Assembly (NCBI RefSeq): GCF_900113865.1
Contig: NZ_FOQY01000023.1
Coordinates: 62,001-126,000, forward strand
Source of the DNA: Streptosporangium canum
GTDB lineage: Bacteria > Actinomycetota > Actinomycetes > Streptosporangiales > Streptosporangiaceae
DNA length: 64,000 nucleotides
Direction: 5' to 3'
Shown: piece by piece, positions 55,743 to 64,000 of the stretch
How positions within the stretch are numbered: the first letter of the stretch is position 1
Layout: each line of letters starts with the position of its first letter
The notes under the pieces: generated by a model
Databases searched by the model: none
What the model saw: the letters and a program-made list of their open reading frames with translations, nothing else
Told to the model about the DNA's origin: nothing
Translations under genes and position numbers: made by a program

Positions 55743-56807
55743 GTGAGCGAACCCCGACGACGCATGTCAGGCAAGGAACGCCGGGAGCAGCTGATCCAGA
55801 TCAGCAGGACCCTGTTCGCGGAGAAGGGTTTCGACGGCACATCGGTCGAGGAGATCGCGGCCACCGCGAATGTCTCCAAGCCGGTGGTCTACGAACATTT
55901 CGGCGGTAAGGAGGGTGTCTACGCGGTCGTCGTCGACCGGGAGATGCAGAAGCTGCTGGCCATGGTGACGGAGGCGCTCTCCGCCTCGCACTCGCTGATC
56001 AAGCTGGAACGGGCCGCGCTGGCGCTGCTGGCCTACGTGGAGGAGAACAGCGAGGGCTTCCGCATCCTGGTCCGCGACTCGCACGCGGCCTCCGGGACGG
56101 GCACGTTCGCCAGCCTGATCAACGACATCGCCAGCCAGGTCGAAGACGTGATGGTCGACGAGTTCGCGGGGCGGGGCTACGACCCGAAGCTGGCGCCGAT
56201 GTACGCCCAGATGCTGGTCGGCATGGTGGCGCTGACCGGGCAGTGGTGGCTGGACGTGCGCAGGCCCCCTCGCGAGGAGGTGGCCGCGCACCTGGTCAAC
56301 CTGGCATGGAACGGCCTCGTCGGGCTGGACCCGCGGCCCCGGCTGACCGCCTCCTCCCGCGGCATGGAACAGCGGCGCGCGCCGCTGCCGCCACGCCCGA
56401 CCGACAAGGAACTGCGGGAGATGGGCAAGGCCCGCGAACGCGAGGCCAAGGAGCAGGAGAAGGCCCGCGAGCGCGAGGCCAAGGAGCAGGAGAAGCTGGC
56501 CCGGGACCAGGAGAAGGCGCGGCTCCGGGAGCAGCGCGAGCTGGAGAAGGCCCGCGAACGGGAGTTCCGCGAGCAGGAGCGGCTCTTCAAGGAGCAGGAG
56601 AAGGTCCGCGAGCGCGAGGCCAAGGAGCAGGAGAAGGTCCGCGAGCGCGAGGCCAAGGAGCAGGAGAAGGTCCGCGAGCGCGAGGCCAAGGAGCAGGAGA
56701 AGATCCGGATGCGGGAGGCCAAGGCCGCCGAGCGGGAGGCCGTACGGCAGACCGGGGACACCGATCGTCCCGGCGAGGGGCGAGAGAAAATCGAATCAAG
56801 CGAGTAA
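55743..56807 (+). CDS. TetR-family regulator with long ER/K-rich helical tail
   Basis: 354 residues. Residues 8-60 are a TetR DNA-binding domain (IAATANVSKPVVYEHFGGKEGVY), followed by a ligand/dimer domain to about residue 200. From about residue 220 the chain is almost entirely Glu/Lys/Arg/Gln with an 11-residue period (KEQEKVREREA); four 33-bp copies lie at 56589-56720. Such sequences form stable single alpha helices or coiled coils. GTG 55743 has no ribosome-binding site; a leaderless message is likely. The neighbour is a desaturase, the usual target of such regulators. Confidence 0.82.
   Translation: MSEPRRRMSGKERREQLIQISRTLFAEKGFDGTSVEEIAATANVSKPVVYEHFGGKEGVYAVVVDREMQKLLAMVTEALSASHSLIKLERAALALLAYVEENSEGFRILVRDSHAASGTGTFASLINDIASQVEDVMVDEFAGRGYDPKLAPMYAQMLVGMVALTGQWWLDVRRPPREEVAAHLVNLAWNGLVGLDPRPRLTASSRGMEQRRAPLPPRPTDKELREMGKAREREAKEQEKAREREAKEQEKLARDQEKARLREQRELEKAREREFREQERLFKEQEKVREREAKEQEKVREREAKEQEKVREREAKEQEKIRMREAKAAEREAVRQTGDTDRPGEGREKIESSE
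56589..56720. repeat. Four 33-bp in-frame tandem repeats in the TetR gene tail
   Basis: Units begin aaggagcaggagaag at 56589, 56622, 56655 and 56688. Three are almost identical; the fourth has drifted. They encode the 11-residue ER/K unit. Confidence 0.85.
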
Positions 56808-56832
56808 GCAACAGCGGCAGTTGAGCCTGAAT

Positions 56833-56855
56833 TAACGTTCCGTTCAACCAAAGCG
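56833..56855 (+). promoter_or_regulatory. PHO-box-like sequence before ppk
   Basis: A gttcaacc core with a weaker upstream half (acgttcc) at about 11-base spacing resembles the direct-repeat PhoP site of actinomycetes (consensus GTTCACC). It is about 25 bases before ppk. Only one half is a good match. Confidence 0.3.
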
Positions 56856-56869
56856 GGCATTCTGGTCAT

Positions 56870-58933
56870 ATGTCCGCCGAACCCGCACACCCCGCCGCCG
56901 AAGGACTGCTCCTTCCACAAGAGCGTTTCCTCAACCGCGAGGAGAGCTGGCTCCAGTTCAATCAGCGGGTCCTGGAACTGGCGGAGGATCCGTCCCTGCC
57001 CTTGCTGGAGAGGGTCAGGTTTCTGGCGATCTTCGCCAGCAACCTGGACGAGTTCTTCCGGGTGCGGGTGGCCGGTCTCAAGCGGCGGATGGCCACCGGC
57101 CTGCTGCTACGGACCAAAAGCGGGTTGAAGCCCCGCGAGGAGCTGGCCAGGATCGCCGCCATAGCCGACGACCTCGCCCAGCGGCACTCGGCCTGTTTCC
57201 ACGACCGGATCTGCCCGCAGCTGGCCGCCGAGGGCATCGAGATCACGCACTGGGAGGCGCTCGGCCGGGACGAGCGCACCGAGATGCGCAAGCTGTTCCG
57301 GGAGCGGATCCGGCCGGTGCTGACGCCGCTGGCCGTCGATCCCGCCCATCCTTTTCCCTATATTTCCGGTCTGTCGCTCAACCTCGCCGTTACCGTCCGA
57401 AATCCCATGACCGGCCACACCGTGTTCGCCCGGGTGAAGGTGCCGAGCCAGCTCCCCCGCTTCGTGGCGGCGTCCAAGGACCGTTTCGTCCCGCTCGAAG
57501 AGGTGATCGCCGCCCACCTCGGCCAGCTCTTCAAGGGCATGGAGGTCGTCGAGCACCACGTCTTCCGGGTGACCCGCAACGAGGACCTCGACGTGGACGA
57601 GGACGTCACCGAGAACCTCATGCAGGCGCTGGAGAAGGAGCTGCTCAAGCGCCGCTTCGGCCCGCCGGTCCGGCTGGAGGTCGAGGACACCATCACGCCC
57701 GAGGTGCTCGACCTGCTGGTGGACGAGCTGGGGGTGGCCGATCATGAGATCTACCGGCTGCCCGGCCCGCTGGACCTGACCGGGCTGCACGCGATCGCCG
57801 ACCTGGACCGGGGTGAGCTGGGCTTCCGCCCCTTCGTGCCCGCCGAGGTCGTCCACGTCGAGGACGACATCTTCGCGGTGCTCCGCGAGCGGGACGTGCT
57901 GCTGCACCACCCGTACGACTCGTTCGCCACGAGCGTGCAGCGCTTCATCGAACAGGCGGCGGCCGATCCGAGTGTGCTGGCCATCAAGCAGACGCTCTAC
58001 CGCACCAGCGGCGACTCTCCGATCGTGGACGCGCTGGTCGACGCGGCCGAGGCGGGCAAGCAGGTCGTCGTGGTGGTGGAGATCAAGGCACGCTTCGACG
58101 AACGCGCCAACATCACCTGGGCGCGCAAGCTGGAGCGGGCCGGCTGTCACGTGGTCTACGGGGTGGTGGGACTGAAGACCCACTGCAAACTGGCCCTCGT
58201 CGTACGGCAGGAGCCCTCGGGCGAGCTGCGCAGCTACTGCCACATCGGCACCGGCAACTACAACCCCAAGACCGCCCGGGTCTACGAGGACCTGGGGCTG
58301 CTCACCGCCGATCCGCTGGTCGGCGAGGATGTCACCGACCTGTTCATCCACCTGACCGGATACTCCAGCCACTCGGCCTACCGGCGGCTGCTGGTCGCCC
58401 CGCACTCGATGCGCGGCGGGCTGCTGGCCAGGATCGAGCGGGAGACCTCCCACCAGCGGGCGGGCCGCCCGGCCGCCATCCGGATGAAGACGAACTCCCT
58501 GGTGGACGAGCCGGTCATCGACGCGCTCTACCAGGCCTCCCAGGCGGGCGTCCCGGTCGACCTGTGGGTGCGCGGGGTGTGCACGCTGCGACCGGGCGTT
58601 CCCGGACTGTCGGAGAACATCCGGGTCAGGAGCGTGCTGGGCCGTTTCCTCGAACATTCGCGGATCTACGAGTTCGGCCGGGGACGCAGGCCGGAGATCT
58701 GGATCGGCAGCGCCGACCTGATGCGCCGCAACCTGGACCGCCGGGTGGAGGCACTGGTCAAGGTCACCAGCCAGCAGCAGCGGCTCTACCTCAGCGACCT
58801 GCTCGACCGGGCGGCGTCGGAGGAGACCTCCTCCTGGTGGCTCAACCCGGACGGGACGTGGACCCGGCACCGGGGCGACGACCTGCAGACCCATCTGATC
58901 GGTACCCGGAGGTGGAGGACGATTGATGACTGA
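56870..58933 (+). CDS. ppk: Polyphosphate kinase 1
   Basis: 687 residues, full length. The autophosphorylated His is H438 in LKTHCKLAL and the second active-site His is H596 in [10 protein letters not shown]; the N-terminus has [16 protein letters not shown]. It reversibly builds polyphosphate from ATP. It overlaps the MutT1-like gene by eight bases, the same neighbour pair as ppk1/mutT1 in M. tuberculosis. A PHO-box-like element and a CHAD-domain protein gene nearby support a phosphate-storage role. Confidence 0.95.
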   Translation: MSAEPAHPAAEGLLLPQERFLNREESWLQFNQRVLELAEDPSLPLLERVRFLAIFASNLDEFFRVRVAGLKRRMATGLLLRTKSGLKPREELARIAAIADDLAQRHSACFHDRICPQLAAEGIEITHWEALGRDERTEMRKLFRERIRPVLTPLAVDPAHPFPYISGLSLNLAVTVRNPMTGHTVFARVKVPSQLPRFVAASKDRFVPLEEVIAAHLGQLFKGMEVVEHHVFRVTRNEDLDVDEDVTENLMQALEKELLKRRFGPPVRLEVEDTITPEVLDLLVDELGVADHEIYRLPGPLDLTGLHAIADLDRGELGFRPFVPAEVVHVEDDIFAVLRERDVLLHHPYDSFATSVQRFIEQAAADPSVLAIKQTLYRTSGDSPIVDALVDAAEAGKQVVVVVEIKARFDERANITWARKLERAGCHVVYGVVGLKTHCKLALVVRQEPSGELRSYCHIGTGNYNPKTARVYEDLGLLTADPLVGEDVTDLFIHLTGYSSHSAYRRLLVAPHSMRGGLLARIERETSHQRAGRPAAIRMKTNSLVDEPVIDALYQASQAGVPVDLWVRGVCTLRPGVPGLSENIRVRSVLGRFLEHSRIYEFGRGRRPEIWIGSADLMRRNLDRRVEALVKVTSQQQRLYLSDLLDRAASEETSSWWLNPDGTWTRHRGDDLQTHLIGTRRWRTIDD

Positions 58934-59804
58934 GCTGGACGTCCATCCGACTGACATGATCCGCGCCGCGGGCGCGGTGGTGTGGCGGGGCACGGAGTCC
59001 GCACCGGAGGTCGCGCTCGTCCACCGGCCGAAATACGACGACTGGACGTTCCCGAAGGGGAAGCTGAAGCCCGGTGAGCACGTCATCGCGGGCGCGTTGC
59101 GCGAGGTCGCCGAGGAGACGGGGATCACCGCGCTGCTCGGCCGGTCGCTGCCGCCCATCCACTACCTGAAGGGCAAGCGGCTCAAACGCGTCGACTACTG
59201 GGCGGCCCGGGTGGTCTCCGGGGACCGGTTCACCGCGGTGGACGAGGTCGACGAGGTGGTCTGGCTGCCGGTGAAGGAGGCCAGGCGGCGGCTGACCTAC
59301 GAGTGGGACGCCGGGCTGCTCCGCGCGCTCACCGCGGTCCCCCTGGAGACCACGCCGCTCATCCTCGTCCGGCACGGCCTGGCCGGGTCGCGCCAGGACT
59401 GGGCGGGCGACGACGACGAGCGGCCGCTGGACGAGGCCGGCGCGATGCAGGCCGAGGTGCTCGCGGACGTGCTGTCCGGCTATCATCCCACCGACCTGAT
59501 CAGCTCCCCCAGCAAACGGTGCGTGCAGACCCTGGAACCGTACGCCGAGCGGCTCGGCCTGGAGATCCGGCGCGAGCGCCTGCTGTCGGAGACCCACTAC
59601 GACCCCCGCGCCTGCCTGCGCCTGGTCACCAAGGCGATGGCCTCGGACCGGCCCATGGTGATCTGCAGCCACGGCAAGGTCCTGCCCGAGCTGATCGCCG
59701 GGGTGAGCGACCGGCCGGGGGACGTGCAGCTGCGCAAGGGCGCGTTCATGGTGCTGCACCACGCCGCCGGCAGGATCGTGGGCATGGACCGCTACCTCAC
59801 CTGA
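58926..59804 (+). CDS. MutT1-like Nudix hydrolase with histidine phosphatase domain
   Basis: 292 residues. An N-terminal Nudix domain has the box [22 protein letters not shown] (written in two parts here: GKLKPGEH and REVAEETG), and the C-terminal half is a histidine phosphatase with RHG near residue 143 and a later CSHGKVL. It cleaves 8-oxo-(d)GTP, diadenosine polyphosphates or similar, and its phosphatase half may finish the reaction. ATG 58926 lies inside the end of ppk. Confidence 0.88.
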   Translation: MTELDVHPTDMIRAAGAVVWRGTESAPEVALVHRPKYDDWTFPKGKLKPGEHVIAGALREVAEETGITALLGRSLPPIHYLKGKRLKRVDYWAARVVSGDRFTAVDEVDEVVWLPVKEARRRLTYEWDAGLLRALTAVPLETTPLILVRHGLAGSRQDWAGDDDERPLDEAGAMQAEVLADVLSGYHPTDLISSPSKRCVQTLEPYAERLGLEIRRERLLSETHYDPRACLRLVTKAMASDRPMVICSHGKVLPELIAGVSDRPGDVQLRKGAFMVLHHAAGRIVGMDRYLT

Positions 59805-59820
59805 CAGGTCCCCGGCGGGG

Positions 59821-61299
59821 TCAGAGGAGCTTGCCGACGGCCTCCGCGGTCTCGGCCCAGACGCGGGGGAACTCCTCGAAGGCGCGCTCGGCGGCGGCCC
59901 GTTCCAGGCCGGTCAGCACGCCGTAGGTGAAGGTGTCCTCCCCCGACTGGCGGGCGGTCTCGGCCTCGGCGGCCAACCGGCCCTGCGCGACGACGCCGTC
60001 CAGGTGGGTGCCGAGCGCTTCCTGTACGGATTCCGCCCGTTTGGCGAGCTTGTTCATCCCGAGCGCCTCGGCGGTGTAGCGGGCCCGCTTGGCCGCCTTG
60101 CGGACGTCGTGCATGGCGGGCTCGCGCTCGGCGGGGTCGGCGGCGGCCTGGGCCCGGTCGTAGGCCCTGGTCATCCGGCGCCAGCTCTTGGCGGCGAGGG
60201 CGTCCAGAGTGCCGGCGGGCTTGCCGGCGGCCTTGGTGAGCGGAGGGGTGCCCACCAGGTCGTCGAGGGCGTCGAGCAGGGCGAAGTAGCGCTCGCCACC
60301 GAGCACCTCCCTGATCCGGTCGTATGCCTCGTGCTCGGCGTCCAGCAGGTCGGAGCTGAGGCGCGCCCGCACCGGGCCCACGATCAGCGCGACGTCCAGG
60401 CCGTCGAGCCTGCCGGCGAACCGCTCGCGGACGACCTCCAGGTCACGTGCCTCGCCGAGGACCTGGCCGAGCCACCTGAGCTCCTCCTGGAGGCGCTCGC
60501 TCCCCTCGACGACCCTCCTGAACGACTTCAGCGCGCTGCGCAGCCGGCGGCTGGCGACGCGCATCTGGTGCACGGCGTCCTCCTCGGCCCGCCGTACCCG
60601 GGGGTCCTGGGAGAGCAGGGCCCCCGCCTGGGCGGACAGGTAGCCCATGACGAGCTCTCCGGCGGACCCCGGCACGGTCTCGGCGTGCGGCGGCCCGGGG
60701 ACGGGCGCGGCGGCGTTGAGCAGGCGGGAGAGCTTGCTGGCGGAGTCGGCGGGGGCGGCTCCGGCCTTGGTCAGCCGCTTGCCGGTCTTCCGGAGCAGCT
60801 TCTCGTCGCCCTCGATCAGCTCCGCCTCGACCTCGCGCCAGCGCTCGACGTGCGGCTCCGCGCCGAGCACCGTGCCCTTGACCCTGTCGTCGGCGATCTC
60901 CACCAGCCGTACACCGGCGGCGTTGACCAGTTGGGTCACGGCGCGGCGGGTGTCGAGTTCGGCGATCGGGCCGAGTGGCGCGCCCCGGGTGTAGGCGAGC
61001 ACGAGATCCGCCAGCTCGGAGGGGACGATCTTGACGCTGCGGGTCAGGGGGTGGGTGATCTCCTGCCGGACGCCCTTGGCCTTGGGCAGCTTGAGGTGCC
61101 AGCCGGGATCGGTCCCGCCCCTGCGCCGCCGCAGGGTGATGCCCCGCGCGGCGAGCCGCAGATCAGGGGTGTCGAAGTAGAGCGCGACGAGCCGGTGGGT
61201 CTTGGGACCGACCATCTCCGTGATTCCCGGCAGGCCGGTCAGTTCGGGGATCTCGTAGTCCACTGGTACGTCGAATTTGTCCTCGATCTCTATTGCCAC
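59821..61299 (-). CDS. CYTH and CHAD domain protein
   Basis: 492 residues. Residues 1-200 are a CYTH (triphosphate tunnel) domain with the ExExK motif EIEDK at residues 4-8 and internal Arg/Lys pairs (LRRRRGG). Residues 215-492 are a CHAD domain rich in conserved His and Arg (HQMRVASRRLRSALK; HDVRKAAKRARY). CHAD domains bind polyphosphate; CYTH domains act on triphosphates. It converges with the MutT1-like gene with 16 bp between stops, so it belongs to the same functional neighbourhood as ppk. Confidence 0.9.
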   Translation of the reverse strand: MAIEIEDKFDVPVDYEIPELTGLPGITEMVGPKTHRLVALYFDTPDLRLAARGITLRRRRGGTDPGWHLKLPKAKGVRQEITHPLTRSVKIVPSELADLVLAYTRGAPLGPIAELDTRRAVTQLVNAAGVRLVEIADDRVKGTVLGAEPHVERWREVEAELIEGDEKLLRKTGKRLTKAGAAPADSASKLSRLLNAAAPVPGPPHAETVPGSAGELVMGYLSAQAGALLSQDPRVRRAEEDAVHQMRVASRRLRSALKSFRRVVEGSERLQEELRWLGQVLGEARDLEVVRERFAGRLDGLDVALIVGPVRARLSSDLLDAEHEAYDRIREVLGGERYFALLDALDDLVGTPPLTKAAGKPAGTLDALAAKSWRRMTRAYDRAQAAADPAEREPAMHDVRKAAKRARYTAEALGMNKLAKRAESVQEALGTHLDGVVAQGRLAAEAETARQSGEDTFTYGVLTGLERAAAERAFEEFPRVWAETAEAVGKLL

Positions 61300-61389
61300 A
61301 GGCCATCCCCTGATTTACCCAGATATCCACCGCGTTCCAGCAGTATTTATTGATGCCCGGTTATCCGTCGGGAAACTCCGGGCAGTCGA

Positions 61390-62142
61390 TCATTTCTGGG
61401 CGACGACGAAGATCCGGCGGAAGGGGAAGACCGTCCCGTACGGCCGCCGCGGGTAGGCCTCGTTCAGCAGGGCGGCGCAGTCGCCGAGGAAGGCGTCCCT
61501 CTCGTCGGGGTCCAGCCGGTCGAGCATGGGACGCAGGGCGGTGCCGGTGATCCACGTGAGCACGGCGTCGTCGCCGGGGAGCACGTGCAGGTAGGTGGTC
61601 TCCCACGCGTCCACCCGGCAGCCCAGCGCGGTGAGCCGGTCGAGATAGCCGGCCGGGTCGTCGACCGGCGGCTCCCTGACCAGATCGCCGAGCCGGTCGC
61701 GCCATCGCGTCCGGCACAGCTCGCGGACCAGCGCGTGGCTGGGGGCGTCGAAGTTGCCCGGCACCTGGAAGGCGAGCCAGCCTCCGGGGGCGAGCACGCC
61801 GGTCCAGCGCGACAGCAGCTCCCGGTGCCCGGGCACCCACTGCAGGACCGCGTTGGACACGATCACGTCCACCGGCCGCCCGGGTCTCCAGCGCGAGACG
61901 TCATCGACGGAGAAGGTCAGCCGGCCCCCGGCCGGGGCCTTGCCGATCATCGCGGGTGAGGAGTCGAAGCCGTGCACGTCGGCGTCCGGCCAGCGCCTGG
62001 CCAGCTCGGCGGTGAGCTCGCCGCTGCCGCAGCCCGCGTCGACCACCTGGCCGGGACGCTCGGCGGATATCCTTGCGACAAGGTCGAAGAAGGGCCGCGA
62101 ACGCTCGTCGGCGTAGCGGCCGTAGATCTCAGGATCCCACAT
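61390..62142 (-). CDS. tam: Trans-aconitate 2-methyltransferase
   Basis: 250 residues. N-terminus MWDPEIYGRYADERSRPFFDL is the Tam signature (only MWDPEIYGRYADERSRP considered), with motif I VVDAGCGSGELTAEL and LQWVPGH in the middle. It methylates trans-aconitate, which would otherwise inhibit the citric acid cycle. Start ATG 62142; ATG 62154 is an alternative, inside the operator. It is divergent from a MarR-family gene, as tam is from tamR in Streptomyces coelicolor. Confidence 0.85.
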   Translation of the reverse strand: MWDPEIYGRYADERSRPFFDLVARISAERPGQVVDAGCGSGELTAELARRWPDADVHGFDSSPAMIGKAPAGGRLTFSVDDVSRWRPGRPVDVIVSNAVLQWVPGHRELLSRWTGVLAPGGWLAFQVPGNFDAPSHALVRELCRTRWRDRLGDLVREPPVDDPAGYLDRLTALGCRVDAWETTYLHVLPGDDAVLTWITGTALRPMLDRLDPDERDAFLGDCAALLNEAYPRRPYGTVFPFRRIFVVAQK

Positions 62143-62200
62143 ATCTCTTGACATCAAGATAATTGATATCGAGCGAGATATCTCGATGTCAAGAGAGATA
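62142..62200. promoter_or_regulatory. Two TamR/MarR-type operators in the tam-tamR gap
   Basis: A site reading tatctcttgacatcaagata (62142-62161) and an inverted copy tatctcgatgtcaagagaga (62179-62198) share the core tcttGAtgTCAAGA in opposite orientation. They cover the tam start region and the -10 area of the regulator gene, suiting mutual repression. Confidence 0.75.
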
Positions 62201-62204
62201 CACT
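62199..62204 (+). promoter_or_regulatory. -10 box of the MarR gene (leaderless)
   Basis: TACACT stands seven bases before ATG 62211, so transcription would begin at the start codon. No ribosome-binding site is present, which fits. Confidence 0.5.
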
Positions 62205-62210
62205 CGTGCC

Positions 62211-62753
62211 ATGACCCTGCACCACGCGGACCACGACGCCGACCGCCCCGCGGACGAGGTCGACCGGCTGGTCGCGGCCTGGCGCCAGGAGCGCCCCGAC
62301 CTGGACGTGGAGCCTCTCCAGGTGCTCAGCCGGGTCTCCCGGCTCGCCCGCCACCTGGACCGTGCCCGCCGGGCCTCCTTCGCCGAACACGACCTGGAGA
62401 ACTGGGAGTTCGACGTGCTCACGGCCCTGCGCAGGGCCGGCGAGCCGTACGAACTGAGCCCGGGAGCCCTGCTCCGCGCGACCCTGGTGACATCCGGGAC
62501 GATGACCAACCGGATCGACCGCCTCGCCGCCGCCGGGCTGGTCCGCAGGCGCCCCGACCCCGAGGACCGGCGCGGCGTCCTGGTCTCCCTGACCGACGCC
62601 GGGCGGATCCGGGTGGACAACGCCTTCGCCGACCTGCTCCGCCGCGAGCGCGAGCTGCTGGCAAGCCTCGGAAAACATGAACAGCAGGCCCTTGCGGGCC
62701 TGCTGCGCACGCTACTCGTCCCTTTTGACGCGACCGACACCGGAGCGCACTGA
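62211..62753 (+). CDS. tamR: MarR-family regulator, TamR-like
   Basis: 180 residues with a MarR winged helix-turn-helix: LSPGALLRATLVTSGTMTNRIDRL recognition helix region, followed by the wing RRRPDPEDRRGVLVSLT. Divergent from tam with shared operators; the known S. coelicolor TamR binds trans-aconitate and citrate, relieving repression. Homologous function here is inferred from this layout and the operator sequences. Charged N-terminal part before residue 40 is variable. Confidence 0.78.
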   Translation: MTLHHADHDADRPADEVDRLVAAWRQERPDLDVEPLQVLSRVSRLARHLDRARRASFAEHDLENWEFDVLTALRRAGEPYELSPGALLRATLVTSGTMTNRIDRLAAAGLVRRRPDPEDRRGVLVSLTDAGRIRVDNAFADLLRRERELLASLGKHEQQALAGLLRTLLVPFDATDTGAH

Positions 62754-62802
62754 GCACTCTGCCCGCACAGAGCGGGATAAACCGGTTGAGATCAACGGGT
62801 GT

Positions 62803-64000
<1,198 letters not shown>

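Overview
The window is about 70 % G+C with dense, strand-alternating genes, many GTG starts and almost no TTA codons. Together with the conserved block mfd-mazG-lipoprotein-eno-ftsB-DUF501-ppx, a Rex-type operator before ndh and F420/PPOX, DUF501, DUF4287 and DUF6292 proteins, this points to a filamentous high-GC actinomycete; Streptosporangiaceae is my best guess from protein style. No transposase, integrase, phage gene or CRISPR array is visible.

Layout. 1-4.6 kb: an AAA+ ATPase (cut by the left edge) with its von Willebrand A partner, a DUF6292 protein and two small membrane proteins. 4.8-9.2 kb: metB and cbs (transsulfuration) around a small membrane protein and an orphan NarL-type histidine kinase. 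9.3-18 kb: SGNH hydrolase, PQQ-like lipoprotein, thiolase, PPOX-fold enzyme, DUF4287 protein, Bax-inhibitor-1 protein, an odd UAA tRNA, a peptide deformylase paralogue lacking the catalytic Glu, a double-ACT protein, and ndh behind a Rex box. 18.2-30.5 kb: family-5 uracil-DNA glycosylase, a secreted four-module protein, then the conserved block ppx-DUF501-ftsB/divIC-eno, mazG, SurA-like lipoprotein and mfd.

31.5-49.5 kb is the most interesting part. Two convergent gene trains encode what looks like a complete Wzx/Wzy-type exopolysaccharide pathway dedicated to a sulfated glycan. The plus train holds Wzz-like, Wzy-like, a kinase-like protein, a sulfotransferase, the Wzx-like flippase and a second sulfotransferase. 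The minus train holds a polyprenyl glycosylphosphotransferase, cysQ, cysD, cysN, a third sulfotransferase, a GT2 and a WecB/TagA/CpsF transferase. An APS kinase fused to a decayed ATP-sulfurylase domain, a TauE/SafE transporter and a secreted GH26-like lipoprotein lie at the left edge. The sulfate activation genes would make PAPS, three sulfotransferases would use it on the glycan, and CysQ would remove the PAP by-product.

49.5-64 kb: DEDDh exonuclease, then pth, rplY, prs, glmU and tRNA-Gln (the other half of the block that contains mfd in mycobacteria), a fatty-acid desaturase with a TetR regulator carrying a long ER/K-rich helix, a polyphosphate neighbourhood (ppk, MutT1-like, CYTH-CHAD), a divergent tam/tamR pair with matching operators, and an ABC-F ATPase cut by the right edge.

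Short-unit repeat arrays, two of them with exactly seven 15-bp units, sit at several gene ends. Start sites were chosen from ribosome-binding sites and overlaps; family names come from motif recognition by eye, not database searches.
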